Shown here piece after piece: positions 27,935-36,378 of a stretch of 64,000 nucleotides of DNA; position 1 is the stretch's first letter, and every line of letters begins with the position of its first letter. Position numbers and translations under genes: made by a program. The DNA comes from Leptospira sp. WS4.C2. GTDB lineage: Bacteria > Spirochaetota > Leptospiria > Leptospirales > Leptospiraceae. The notes below the pieces were generated by a model. That model saw only the letters and a program-made list of their open reading frames with translations, did no database searches and was not told where the DNA came from. The stretch lies in contig NZ_CP162139.1 in assembly GCF_040833985.1 (NCBI RefSeq), positions 3,506,501 through 3,570,500 of the forward strand, in the 5' to 3' direction.

Positions 27935-29332
27935 TTAGAACGTAGCTGTGGCTTTCAAAACAATACTTCGATCGAGTCTTCCGTATTCGGAAATCGGATG
28001 CGAAACAGGTTTTGAAAACTGTTCTATATATTCGACACGATTTGCCGCCTCCCCGGTACTGTCTACATACCATTTATTTGGTTCTCCTCTCGTATCGAAG
28101 GAACGAACCTCAGTGTAACCCAGTGCCAATCGTGCAGACGGAGTTAAAAACCATTCTCCAAAAATTTGGCGAGTGATGTAGTAAGACTGATCGGAATAAG
28201 CAGGATCAGTAGTACCTGGTTTGAATCGGAGCCAAGGTTCCCTTTCCACTGTTTCTGTGGCTCGCAAACCCGGTGTTGGTCCACCAGTGGCAATTTCTCC
28301 CCGAACGACAAGGCGCAGGGTTCCATTGCCGAGACCGGCCCAAACATAAGCTCCTCTCCCAATGGATTCAGGAACCATGATGGATGGTTGGTAAGGTGCC
28401 AAACGATCCACGATACGACCGCCGAGTTGTTTTTTGGCCATGCCCCCCAATCCTAAATTGAGTGTTTCTTTCCAAACCAAATGGGATTCGACTGCAATGA
28501 CTTGTTCTTGGTTTAGAGAAACACTTCCTTGTTTTCTGGTGGTTGGATTTCCATCACTGGCAAGACAACTTGTTTTTCCTTCTTTACATTCATCGCTCGC
28601 ATAACCAAAAGCATTCGAAGCTCTACCTAAAACATGGATTCCTGTTTTTAGATTTTCTGACCAAGTAGGTTCCCAACCTAGTTTTCCGATGACGTCATAA
28701 CCAGTGTTGGTAGTGTTCTGGGTATTACGGTATCCTTCTCCGTTTACGACAGCCGTCTGGACAGAAAAGGATTTCCATCGAAGTATATAATTGATTCCGA
28801 GATCCACTGGATCTTTTGCAAAACCCATAGACTCTAATGGAGATTTATCAAAATAACGCCAATCATAGTTTCCTGACCAAACGGAAAACATATGAGGTAG
28901 TTCAAACATCCCAAACTGAATTTGGTGTTTTGTATTTCCTAGCTCAAAAGTTTTGACCAAGTTTGCTCGCCTAACGAGAAATACATAAGGATTGGATTTA
29001 TTGCCAGTACCGGCTAACGTATCATTGGTAAGAGCATCGTTACGGAGGATTTCTCCCCAAAATTCTGCCTTTAGTCCTGTGTTTTCCCATTCTTTGGATA
29101 TTGTAACCATAGTCCATGGGAGAGAAAAACCCGCTTTGTCAGAGGGGGAAAGGTCGGTTGTTCCAGAAGCTTTGTCTCGAATGCGGTAAGAAGCTGTGGG
29201 AGTTAAGATGGCACCTAGTTTGAGTCCATAGTAGCCATCTGGTTCGTCTTTTTTGGTAGTAACAACTTCTTCACCAAAGATAGGATAGGTGAAGAAGCAA
29301 AAAAGTACAATGAATCGGAAATATAATTTCAC
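27935..29332 (-). CDS. Outer-membrane porin-like beta-barrel
   Basis: 465 residues with a signal peptide (cleavage near Ile-Phe-Gly-Glu) and alternating amphipathic strands throughout, ending in Ala-Thr-Ala-Thr-Phe, the C-terminal aromatic typical of outer-membrane barrels. Only two cysteines occur, close together in a loop. It resembles phosphate-selective or alginate-type porins in general layout, but I cannot name the solute. The ATG overlaps the FecR gene stop (ATGA) and DsbD follows after 10 bases, so the three are one operon. Confidence 0.7.
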   Translation of the reverse strand: MKLYFRFIVLFCFFTYPIFGEEVVTTKKDEPDGYYGLKLGAILTPTASYRIRDKASGTTDLSPSDKAGFSLPWTMVTISKEWENTGLKAEFWGEILRNDALTNDTLAGTGNKSNPYVFLVRRANLVKTFELGNTKHQIQFGMFELPHMFSVWSGNYDWRYFDKSPLESMGFAKDPVDLGINYILRWKSFSVQTAVVNGEGYRNTQNTTNTGYDVIGKLGWEPTWSENLKTGIHVLGRASNAFGYASDECKEGKTSCLASDGNPTTRKQGSVSLNQEQVIAVESHLVWKETLNLGLGGMAKKQLGGRIVDRLAPYQPSIMVPESIGRGAYVWAGLGNGTLRLVVRGEIATGGPTPGLRATETVEREPWLRFKPGTTDPAYSDQSYYITRQIFGEWFLTPSARLALGYTEVRSFDTRGEPNKWYVDSTGEAANRVEYIEQFSKPVSHPISEYGRLDRSIVLKATATF

Positions 29333-30024
29333 TTTTTACCGTAAGTTTCGTCCGGAGTAAAACTAGTATCTTCCCAACCTACTGGTTTGTGGCAAGGAAG
29401 GCATCGAGACAACATCGGCATCTCTTTTCGTTTTTCTCTAAACTTGATGGTAGCACCTTCCTTAGTGATAATATCTTTGTAATCATTTTTTTCTAAATCT
29501 GTAGCTCCCATTTTTAAGGCCCCACCACTTCCTTTCGCAAAATCAGATCCATTGATGTTTACAAGGCCTTCGCAAACGCAAGTGTAACCTTTCTTTTCTT
29601 TTTCTTCGTAAAACACACCGAAGGCTGTTCCACGTACGCCGGCTGTGGTTGTTGGAGTAGATACTTCAAAACTTCCTTTTTTAAAGTTACTGACCCGAAA
29701 CCATGCTGCCCCTTTTTCCACATAGGCATTTGCGACCTTTTTGTCAGAATTCCATTCTTTTAATGTAAAGTCAGTGTTAGGTTGGATTCGAATTTCGGTT
29801 TCCTTGTAAAGGAAATCTACCTTGGAACCATTGCCTGTTTTAATTCGGTCACCAGGTTTTAGGACGTCGTTTACTTTGAGAGTTTTCCAAAGTTTAGAAG
29901 AGTCAGAAGAAGAAAGAAAACTCACCTTCCCACGGGTAAAAGTTGCGACTGCAAATTCTTCCGCAGAAAGGGAGACACTGACCAGGATTAAAGAAAAGAG
30001 GGTTGGAAAGATTCTGAGGCTCAT
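29329..30024 (-). CDS. Exported FecR-domain protein with CxxCH haem motif
   Basis: About 231 residues from the ATG at 30024 (GAGAGA before it). A signal peptide ends near Leu-Ser-Ala-Glu; then a FecR domain (about 25-150) with Leu-Lys-Pro-Gly-Asp-Arg-Ile-Lys-Thr-Gly, Val-Glu-Lys-Gly-Ala-Ala-Trp-Phe and Ser-Thr-Pro-Thr-Thr-Thr-Ala-Gly-Val-Arg-Gly-Thr. The C-terminus has Cys-Leu-Pro-Cys-His, a c-type haem attachment site, with no cytochrome fold around it. The Cys-Val-Cys earlier is also unusual. It heads the operon with a porin and DsbD. Confidence 0.85.
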   Translation of the reverse strand: MSLRIFPTLFSLILVSVSLSAEEFAVATFTRGKVSFLSSSDSSKLWKTLKVNDVLKPGDRIKTGNGSKVDFLYKETEIRIQPNTDFTLKEWNSDKKVANAYVEKGAAWFRVSNFKKGSFEVSTPTTTAGVRGTAFGVFYEEKEKKGYTCVCEGLVNINGSDFAKGSGGALKMGATDLEKNDYKDIITKEGATIKFREKRKEMPMLSRCLPCHKPVGWEDTSFTPDETYGKK

Positions 30025-30090
30025 AATCTCTCTAACAAACATATGGAAAAAAATTATCAACCGAATTTACAAATTCGGTTTTAATGCAAA

Positions 30091-31014
30091 CTACCAGGGA
30101 ATAGAAAAACCCATATCCTTCAATTTGTACTCCAATTCCTCACGTTCTCGACTTTTTTTAGCGATTGATCCTTGTTCATCTAGTAACCCCAGTTCTATGG
30201 CTTTTTTCTTAGCCCCTTCTTTTCCTGCTGTATTGAGGGCATGAATGATTTGAGTATCATATTTAGTAAGGTTTAGCGCATTCAAACGATAGTCTACAAA
30301 TGCTTCCCATGCATTTGGAACCCATTTTTGTACAATTTGTTCTCCGATGGTTTTTGCAAAAAGACGTATTTCTAATTGTGCATGGTCATCCATTCGGAGT
30401 GCCAAAAAATGCAGTAAATTGTGAAGATCCACCTTCCAGTATGCTTCTGTATAGGTTGCCAGTGGTAAGTCTTTTCTTGCTTGTTCTCTTGCCACACCCA
30501 TTTCTAGTCTTTCGTTATAAATTTCAGTAGCAAACTTCTGATATTCTGTTTCTCTTTTTGTTAGGTGGTCACCTTTGGATAATTCTAAATATCCATCACT
30601 TCCTTGTTTGTTCCCAATGGATTGGACTCGCCATTCACCAGGGAGAGTGGTTTGCGCTGAATCAATGGCTACGGAGTAACGCGTAGAGTATTCATTGACA
30701 TTTGCCATACGGTGGCGAATCCACTGACGCCAAGTGTCCATAGGAACGCGAACATGTAGCTTTAGTTCGCACATTTCGAAAGGAGTGCTGTGACGGTGAC
30801 GCATTAAATAGCGAATGAGACCTCGGTCTTCATTTACCTTTTTTGTTCCTTTTCCGTACGAAACGCGTGCTGCCTGAACGATCGATTCATCAGAACCCAT
30901 GTAATCAACGAGTCTGACAAACCCATCATCCAAAATCGGGAATGGTTTTCCTAGAATGGAGTCTAATTCGGGAACGGATACTCTTGAAATGGATTCGAAA
31001 TCAGATTGTTGCAT
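30091..31014 (-). CDS. thyX: FAD-dependent thymidylate synthase
   Basis: Makes dTMP from dUMP using methylene-THF and NADPH/FAD. 307 residues, slightly longer than the usual 220-270. The ThyX motif reads Arg-His-Arg-Met-Ala-Asn-Val-Asn-Glu-Tyr-Ser-Thr-Arg-Tyr (about residue 100), the Ala-Asn variant also known from chlamydial and rickettsial enzymes. A second conserved part is Glu-Gln-Ala-Arg-Lys-Asp-Leu-Pro and the dUMP-binding Leu-Arg-Met-Asp-Asp-His-Ala-Gln. Its presence implies that dTMP can be made without ThyA. Confidence 0.96.
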   Translation of the reverse strand: MQQSDFESISRVSVPELDSILGKPFPILDDGFVRLVDYMGSDESIVQAARVSYGKGTKKVNEDRGLIRYLMRHRHSTPFEMCELKLHVRVPMDTWRQWIRHRMANVNEYSTRYSVAIDSAQTTLPGEWRVQSIGNKQGSDGYLELSKGDHLTKRETEYQKFATEIYNERLEMGVAREQARKDLPLATYTEAYWKVDLHNLLHFLALRMDDHAQLEIRLFAKTIGEQIVQKWVPNAWEAFVDYRLNALNLTKYDTQIIHALNTAGKEGAKKKAIELGLLDEQGSIAKKSREREELEYKLKDMGFSIPW

Positions 31015-31106
31015 ATTAGCTTTATTTTTTAGTTCACAGGCATATGAAAAGTCGAAAATAGAGTTATAGCGTACCGTATCGCCATCATAAATAGAAAGGA
31101 TGCTAA

Positions 31107-32984
31107 ATGGCTCTTGAAGAAAATTCGCTGGAAGATCGTTTGATCAAAATTTCCACCAGGGACAGTAATAAAAGTCTCATGGTGAGCCCGGACAAAATCT
31201 ATATTTTTCCGGTTCCGAAAACTACCTTCCAGTTTTTGGAAAATATTTGGCAATCCTTCACAAATAAAATGGTTTCTTTAGTTGACTTCAACGATGATCC
31301 CATTTTCAACTTTTCGATTTTTGAAGTCATCGACCAAGATGAAATGAAAATTGTGGCTACAGCCACTCACTTCAAATTAAAGGAAATTGCGGAACGACGT
31401 AGAATTCCTGGCATCGAAGAATACATCAAAAAATCTCGCCCCATCCACTTAGGTGATCCTCGGAACGAGTCTGCTGGATTCATTCGTAAGTCCATTATCG
31501 ATTTTAATAAAGGCCTAAGACCAGAAGTCATCTTTATTAATTTGAAAGAGGAAGAAATCCATCCTGAGAAAAAAGTTTTACTCTCAGAAACCATGAACCA
31601 TGCAATTGGAATTCCTCTCTTTGTGAACGAAAACCCAATTGGGATTTTGTGGGGGATTACGAAAGATCCAATTCCCGAAGACAAAATCCGTCCGCTTACT
31701 CTCCAACTTTATTCTTTGTTTGATGTGATTGAGTTTGTTGTGGCAAAAGAAATGGAATCGGGAAACGACCATTACATTGCGCAAAAAAATATCGAAAAGG
31801 CAGATACTGTTTCTAATTCTAGAAACTTATTTTACACAACCACAAAAGACCAAAAAGAACCAGTCACTTCCATTATCTTCAAATCCCATCAGTATAATAT
31901 TGAATATAGGATGGATGCATCTTTTATCATACCCACTACCGATGGTTATGCGGTTTCCCTAAAAAGTTTTACTCCTGAGAAACTAAATAATACAGGTAAA
32001 AATCTTTTGCTGATTCCTGGTTTTTTCTGCCGGCGTTCTGTCATGGACAAACTGGCAAAAGAACTTGCCTTAAAATATGGATACCGAGTTTTCCTTATGG
32101 ATATGCGTGGTAGGTCTAGGCAAACCATGCCAAAACACGGCAAAAAAGAAGGATGGACCGTTGATAATTACATCCAAGATGATTTTCCTGAAATTTTGCG
32201 TTGGATTCGTTGGCACTATCCCAGCGAAAGAACCGTCGTACTCGGTCACAGTATGGGGGGAATGATTCCTCGTTTTTATGTATCTTCGTATGAAAAAATC
32301 AAAGAACTAAAAGAAGAATTCAATTTACCGCAACCAGAAGAATACATTGCGGGAATTGTTTCCATCACTTCGCCAAACTACATTAGTCTGAAATCCAATT
32401 TCATTGGCCTAGATACTTTGAAACGGGGTTTTAGTTTGCTTCCCCATAAAATGATTTCCGATATGATTTTGAGTATGGCTAGTTTTTCGATGCAAGCCAC
32501 AATCCAGACCATTGACCTAAAGAAGTTTTTCAAATTGATTTTGAACCTTCATTCCAGTTTAAGAAGTTTTAGTTATAATATTGGAACAAAAGTTTTAACG
32601 ATCAAAGACTTTGTGGGTTATAAAGAAATCACTCCACCAGAATGGTATTTTCTCATGGAAGATGTGTTTTGCGAAGAATCGGTATCAGTGATTATGCAAT
32701 TTTTCCAAAGCCAAATCTCCAATGAAAGGAGTTTCTGGTCAAACGATGGACGCATCAATTATACCGAAAACTTTCTAAATAATTTTAATATGCCAATCTA
32801 TAGTGTTGTCGGAACGGTAGATAAAATTGTACCCGAAGAAAGTCTCACGGAGCTGAAAGATCTCAAATCAGAAAACAAGGTGATTACTTATTATGAACAA
32901 GGCCACCTTGGGATTATTTTTCATGGGGAAACGGTTAGAAAAATTTGTAGAGGGATTGATGAGTGGATCCAAGGATTAAAATAG
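31107..32984 (+). CDS. Alpha/beta hydrolase with N-terminal GAF-like domain
   Basis: 625 residues. The first 215 read like a GAF-type sensory domain (Ile-Gly-Ile-Pro-Leu-Phe-Val-Asn-Glu-Asn-Pro-Ile-Gly-Ile-Leu-Trp-Gly near 195-211). The rest is an alpha/beta hydrolase with the oxyanion start Leu-Ile-Pro-Gly-Phe-Phe, Asp-Met-Arg-Gly-Arg-Ser and the nucleophile elbow Gly-His-Ser-Met-Gly-Gly (about residue 385); an Asp (Val-Asp-Lys-Ile-Val-Pro) and a His (Gly-His-Leu-Gly-Ile) near the C-terminus complete the triad. It may be a lipase-like enzyme gated by a small ligand. No signal peptide. Substrate unknown. Confidence 0.72.
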   Translation: MALEENSLEDRLIKISTRDSNKSLMVSPDKIYIFPVPKTTFQFLENIWQSFTNKMVSLVDFNDDPIFNFSIFEVIDQDEMKIVATATHFKLKEIAERRRIPGIEEYIKKSRPIHLGDPRNESAGFIRKSIIDFNKGLRPEVIFINLKEEEIHPEKKVLLSETMNHAIGIPLFVNENPIGILWGITKDPIPEDKIRPLTLQLYSLFDVIEFVVAKEMESGNDHYIAQKNIEKADTVSNSRNLFYTTTKDQKEPVTSIIFKSHQYNIEYRMDASFIIPTTDGYAVSLKSFTPEKLNNTGKNLLLIPGFFCRRSVMDKLAKELALKYGYRVFLMDMRGRSRQTMPKHGKKEGWTVDNYIQDDFPEILRWIRWHYPSERTVVLGHSMGGMIPRFYVSSYEKIKELKEEFNLPQPEEYIAGIVSITSPNYISLKSNFIGLDTLKRGFSLLPHKMISDMILSMASFSMQATIQTIDLKKFFKLILNLHSSLRSFSYNIGTKVLTIKDFVGYKEITPPEWYFLMEDVFCEESVSVIMQFFQSQISNERSFWSNDGRINYTENFLNNFNMPIYSVVGTVDKIVPEESLTELKDLKSENKVITYYEQGHLGIIFHGETVRKICRGIDEWIQGLK

Positions 32985-32997
32985 ATCCAATGTTCCC

Positions 32998-33519
32998 CTA
33001 ACGCCCGCTAAACCGGTTATGAATGAGTTCCATTTCTTTTTGAAGGGTGGCATCACGACCGGCAAGGAAATAGGCTCCTCTGACAGGAATACTTGTGATT
33101 TCGGAATCTTCTGTGATGGTCACAACAGTTCCTGGAATCTTTGGTTCCAAAATGTAAGTCCAAGACCCCCGCATTTTAAAACTCGCATCGGTTAACTCAA
33201 TTTTCCAACGTTTGTTGGGAATGGATTCGCGCAGTTCAAAGATCATGTATCCACCCATATCCGGTGTTTCTTCCCACTTAGTCACCGTCCCATCAGGTTT
33301 GGTTTCTAAAACTTTGATAGCAACTACCTCCTTTCTGCGATTGGGAAGATCTTTGATATCGGTAACATAGTTCCAAATATCTTCTGGTTCCGCCTTCAGC
33401 CATTCACTGGTTTCCGAGTGGAATTTGGGCTCTTGAAAGTATCCCACCGCTAAAAAAAGAACCACAAGCCCAATCAGCAGAAAACTAGTTCCAAAGGAGA
33501 AGAGAAGAATTCGTTTCAT
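32998..33519 (-). CDS. Membrane-anchored SRPBCC/polyketide-cyclase-like protein
   Basis: 173 residues with one N-terminal membrane helix (about 5-25) followed by a START-like helix-grip fold: Ala-Glu-Pro-Glu-Asp-Ile-Trp-Asn-Tyr-Val-Thr-Asp is the typical first helix, and long antiparallel strands follow. Such domains bind hydrophobic ligands. It is convergent with the hydrolase gene, so the two are not an operon. The ligand is unknown. Confidence 0.8.
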   Translation of the reverse strand: MKRILLFSFGTSFLLIGLVVLFLAVGYFQEPKFHSETSEWLKAEPEDIWNYVTDIKDLPNRRKEVVAIKVLETKPDGTVTKWEETPDMGGYMIFELRESIPNKRWKIELTDASFKMRGSWTYILEPKIPGTVVTITEDSEITSIPVRGAYFLAGRDATLQKEMELIHNRFSGR

Positions 33520-33570
33520 AACTTTTTTTCTTGCTAAGACGGGGATAAATCAATCATAATCTTTCCCACA

Positions 33571-34044
33571 ATGCATGCAAACGAACAGTTGATCCAAAAG
33601 TTTTACACAGCCTTCCAAAATAAAGACGGGCAAACCATGGTGGGTTGTTATCATCCCGATATTGAATTCCAAGATCCCGCCTTTGGTTCCCTCAAAGGAA
33701 AGGAAGCGGGGGCAATGTGGCTTATGTTAATCGAACGAAGCCAAAATCTTACCATTCGTTTTTCTAATATCACAGCGGATGATTCCAAAGGATCTGCAGA
33801 TTGGGAAGCGGACTATAGCTTCAGTAAAACAGGCAGAATGGTTCAAAATAAAATCCATGCGAACTTTACTTTTAAAGACGGTAAGATTCTAGTCCATAAA
33901 GATCATTTTTCTATGTGGAAGTGGTTGGGAATGGCCATGGGTCCTGTTGGTTATCTACTCGGTTGGTGGCCGGCTCTTGGAAACAAAGTAAAGAAAGAAG
34001 CAATAACGGGATTACAACTATATATGAAACGAAAACGAATGTAG
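33571..34044 (+). CDS. SnoaL/NTF2-like protein
   Basis: 157 residues of the NTF2-like cone fold: the opening Leu-Ile-Gln-Lys-Phe-Tyr-Thr-Ala-Phe-Gln-Asn-Lys-Asp, then Met-Val-Gly-Cys-Tyr-His-Pro-Asp-Ile-Glu-Phe, then Asp-Pro-Ala-Phe-Gly are typical of SnoaL-like proteins. It ends with a hydrophobic stretch (Gly-Tyr-Leu-Leu-Gly-Trp-Trp-Pro) that may touch membrane. Function is not predictable; such proteins are isomerases, hydrolases or binding proteins. Confidence 0.82.
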   Translation: MHANEQLIQKFYTAFQNKDGQTMVGCYHPDIEFQDPAFGSLKGKEAGAMWLMLIERSQNLTIRFSNITADDSKGSADWEADYSFSKTGRMVQNKIHANFTFKDGKILVHKDHFSMWKWLGMAMGPVGYLLGWWPALGNKVKKEAITGLQLYMKRKRM

Positions 34045-34049
34045 TTTTG

Positions 34050-34085
34050 TTTTTATAGGGAAGGGAGGTCTCTTCCCTATAAAAA
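34050..34085. terminator. Bidirectional hairpin terminator
   Basis: A 14-base perfect inverted repeat (arms 34050-34063 and 34072-34085, TTTTTATAGGGAAG type) with an 8-base loop lies between the convergent SnoaL-like and rhodanese genes. The GC-rich inner stem flanked by T and A runs lets it work on either strand. Confidence 0.75.
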
Positions 34086-34117
34086 AATTCGAAGCCTTTC
34101 TAGAGAAAAGGATTCTT

Positions 34118-34474
34118 TTAAGGGTTCGGCATATTGGAAAGTCCACCAGCATTGATTACGTCGGTAAATCCAACAGATTCCAAAAAGGATTTAGCACTTC
34201 CACTGCGACCACCAGAAGCACAATAGACAACAACCGAACGGTTTTTATCACCAAACTCATCCAAACGTTTAGAAACTTGGTCTACAGGAATATTGATGGC
34301 TCCAGGAAAATGTCCTGATTGATATTCTGCGGTAGTTCGAACGTCTACCACGAGAGCACCACCATCAATTTTTTCTTTTAATTGGGTCTGGTTTGCACCT
34401 AACGAAGATTTCAATTTATAAACAATAAAGATTACACAAACGACAACTAAAACGATTAGAACAATTCGATTCAA
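34118..34474 (-). CDS. Membrane-anchored rhodanese-like protein
   Basis: 118 residues: one N-terminal membrane helix (about 4-20) and a single rhodanese domain with Asp-Val-Arg-Thr-Thr-Ala-Glu-Tyr, Gly-His-Phe-Pro-Gly-Ala-Ile-Asn-Ile-Pro and the active loop Cys-Ala-Ser-Gly-Gly-Arg-Ser. Rhodaneses move sulfane sulfur via a Cys persulfide; the domain probably faces the periplasm. It is the last gene of the metG - cyclase - hisI-like unit, three bases after hisI-like. Its sulfur acceptor is unknown. Confidence 0.88.
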   Translation of the reverse strand: MNRIVLIVLVVVCVIFIVYKLKSSLGANQTQLKEKIDGGALVVDVRTTAEYQSGHFPGAINIPVDQVSKRLDEFGDKNRSVVVYCASGGRSGSAKSFLESVGFTDVINAGGLSNMPNP

Positions 34475-34476
34475 AA

Positions 34477-35079
34477 CTAAACTCCTACTTTATTAGAATA
34501 GACGAATGAAATAGAATCATTCGGACCAAGCTCACGAAAAAAACAGGAATAATATCCTGTATGGCAAGCAGCACCAATTTGATTAGTAACATATTGGATA
34601 AAAAATGGATTCGAATGTACATAGATCGCAGATAAATTCTGCAAGTGACCCGACTCTTCACCTTTCACCCACTTTCCATTCCGTGACCGACTGTAATAGG
34701 TTCCAAGACCTGATTCCACTGCCGCAATCAGACTTTCCTTTTTTCCCCAAGCCAACATCAAATCCTTACCTGTTAGATCTTGGGCAAGAAACGGAGAAAG
34801 CGGAGGGATGGTTTCTAAAAATGATTTCCATTCTTCATCCGAAAATTTTAATTTTCCAGATTCCCATAACAGACGTTTGGTACCTATTTCCAGTTTTGAA
34901 TCTATTTCCAATAATGCATCTTCATCACAATCGACAAACAATCGTTTTTTGCCGAATTCAAAATGATCCACAAAATCTTGTGCTAGTTTGGAACCAACAA
35001 CTCGCAAACAAACCTCTTTTGAATCCATAGAAGGTTTGGAAATGATTGTAATTTCTTTTCCTGTGGGAAGTTGGATCAT
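34477..35079 (-). CDS. hisI: HisI-like phosphoribosyl-AMP cyclohydrolase variant
   Basis: 200 residues. From about residue 97 on it is HisI-like: Leu-Ala-Gln-Asp ... Leu-Met-Leu-Ala-Trp, Tyr-Tyr-Ser-Arg-Ser-Arg-Asn-Gly-Lys-Trp-Val-Lys-Gly-Glu-Glu-Ser-Gly-His and Ala-Cys-His-Thr-Gly ... Ser-Cys-Phe (Cys172, Cys179, two of the zinc ligands). The usual Asp-Cys-Asp-x-Asp (third zinc Cys and magnesium Asp residues) is His-Ser-Asn-Pro-Phe here (155-159). An N-terminal extension of about 95 residues contains Asp-Cys-Asp-Glu-Asp (50-54). Either the metal site is rebuilt or this is no longer a PR-AMP cyclohydrolase. It overlaps the cyclase gene by ATGA. Confidence 0.7.
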   Translation of the reverse strand: MIQLPTGKEITIISKPSMDSKEVCLRVVGSKLAQDFVDHFEFGKKRLFVDCDEDALLEIDSKLEIGTKRLLWESGKLKFSDEEWKSFLETIPPLSPFLAQDLTGKDLMLAWGKKESLIAAVESGLGTYYSRSRNGKWVKGEESGHLQNLSAIYVHSNPFFIQYVTNQIGAACHTGYYSCFFRELGPNDSISFVYSNKVGV

Positions 35080-36374
35080 AAACTTGTCTCCACAGATAAA
35101 ATTTCTGTCGATTTTGTTTTTCCGCGAAGGGAAAGAGTGCCCATGGATTTTGTCCTTAAATGTTGGCGATATTCAAGAGAAATTTGGTCATACAATTCTT
35201 TTGAGATAAGGAAGTTCCTTTTTAAATCCTTTCCCAAAGATTCCAGTCGACTGGCCGCATTGACTGTATCACCAATGACTGTATATTCTAGTCGTTTTTC
35301 CACACCCACATTTCCGACAATGACAGGCCCATAATGAATCCCAATTCGAACGGAAATTGGTTTTTCACCCGTTTTTTCGCGCTTCTGATTCCATAGAGAT
35401 AAGGCTTGCAACATCGCGACTCCTGCCCTAGCTGCATTCGTTGCATCTTCTTTGGTAGGAAGGGGAGTTCCAAAAGTAACCATCATCCCATCACCGATAA
35501 ACTTATCGAGTGTTCCTCCATGTTCAAAGACCACATCTAACATAAAACTATGGTATTCGGAAAGTAAGGCCATGGTTTTTTCGGGCCCAAGGGTTTCCGA
35601 AATGCCTGTGAAATTTACTATATCACAGAATAATACGGCGACTGTTGATTCCTTTCCGCCAGGTTTAAAAAAATCATCTCCCGCTTGGCCCATTTGGTTG
35701 GCAACATTGGGAGAAAAGTAACGGGAAAGTTGAGTCATTTTAATTTCGTTAGTGACTGCCGTAAGAACCGTTCGCCTAACACGGTACGTGAGGTATGCTA
35801 AAAAAAATCCGAGAACCCCGATGATCCCCATAGACATTATGTAATTATTGACATGTGCCGCAGGCCCCAGGAAGGCTTCTTTGAAACTTTCTGTGCTAAC
35901 GAACCTAGGATCTTGTTGTGCATAAACCAAAATCCCTGCCTGGCTAATGACAACTCCCAATGCATAAATCATTGGGTAGATAGGTTGAATGCTAAACGCA
36001 TTCATTACCAGAGTTCCAGCAATGATAAAATGTAAGTATGTTTTGATTAAATAGGTTCTTGGAACTTGTGCTTCTCCACCCACAGCATTGTACCAAATAA
36101 ACGGAAGAATCGTGATGATAAATAAATCAATCACAACACAAAACAATCCAACAAAGGAAACAAACTTCCCTTGTTTCAAAAACTTGGACAGAATATAAAG
36201 AACTACATTTAAAGCTAACGATATTGAAGTGATGGTTAATATTTCAAATAAAGTCTGAGCAACAAAGAAGGTCCCAATGGTAAGAAGCGAAAAGATTAAA
36301 ATTTTTCCATATAGGCTAAATTTAATCCCTTCGATTTCTTTTTCCCGTAAGATTTGTTCCGACTTTGTTGCCAT
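35076..36374 (-). CDS. Membrane class III adenylate/guanylate cyclase
   Basis: 432 residues: about six membrane helices (to residue 215), then a class III cyclase domain. Metal-binding Asp residues lie in Phe-Cys-Asp-Ile-Val-Asn-Phe-Thr and Gly-Asp-Gly-Met-Met-Val-Thr-Phe-Gly; the substrate-binding Lys in Leu-Asp-Lys-Phe-Ile-Gly suggests ATP, and Asn-Ala-Ala-Ser-Arg-Leu carries the transition-state Asn and Arg. It makes cAMP as homodimer. It starts four bases after metG and overlaps the hisI-like gene, so it is in one operon with both. Confidence 0.93.
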   Translation of the reverse strand: MATKSEQILREKEIEGIKFSLYGKILIFSLLTIGTFFVAQTLFEILTITSISLALNVVLYILSKFLKQGKFVSFVGLFCVVIDLFIITILPFIWYNAVGGEAQVPRTYLIKTYLHFIIAGTLVMNAFSIQPIYPMIYALGVVISQAGILVYAQQDPRFVSTESFKEAFLGPAAHVNNYIMSMGIIGVLGFFLAYLTYRVRRTVLTAVTNEIKMTQLSRYFSPNVANQMGQAGDDFFKPGGKESTVAVLFCDIVNFTGISETLGPEKTMALLSEYHSFMLDVVFEHGGTLDKFIGDGMMVTFGTPLPTKEDATNAARAGVAMLQALSLWNQKREKTGEKPISVRIGIHYGPVIVGNVGVEKRLEYTVIGDTVNAASRLESLGKDLKRNFLISKELYDQISLEYRQHLRTKSMGTLSLRGKTKSTEILSVETSL

Positions 36375-36378
36375 TAGT

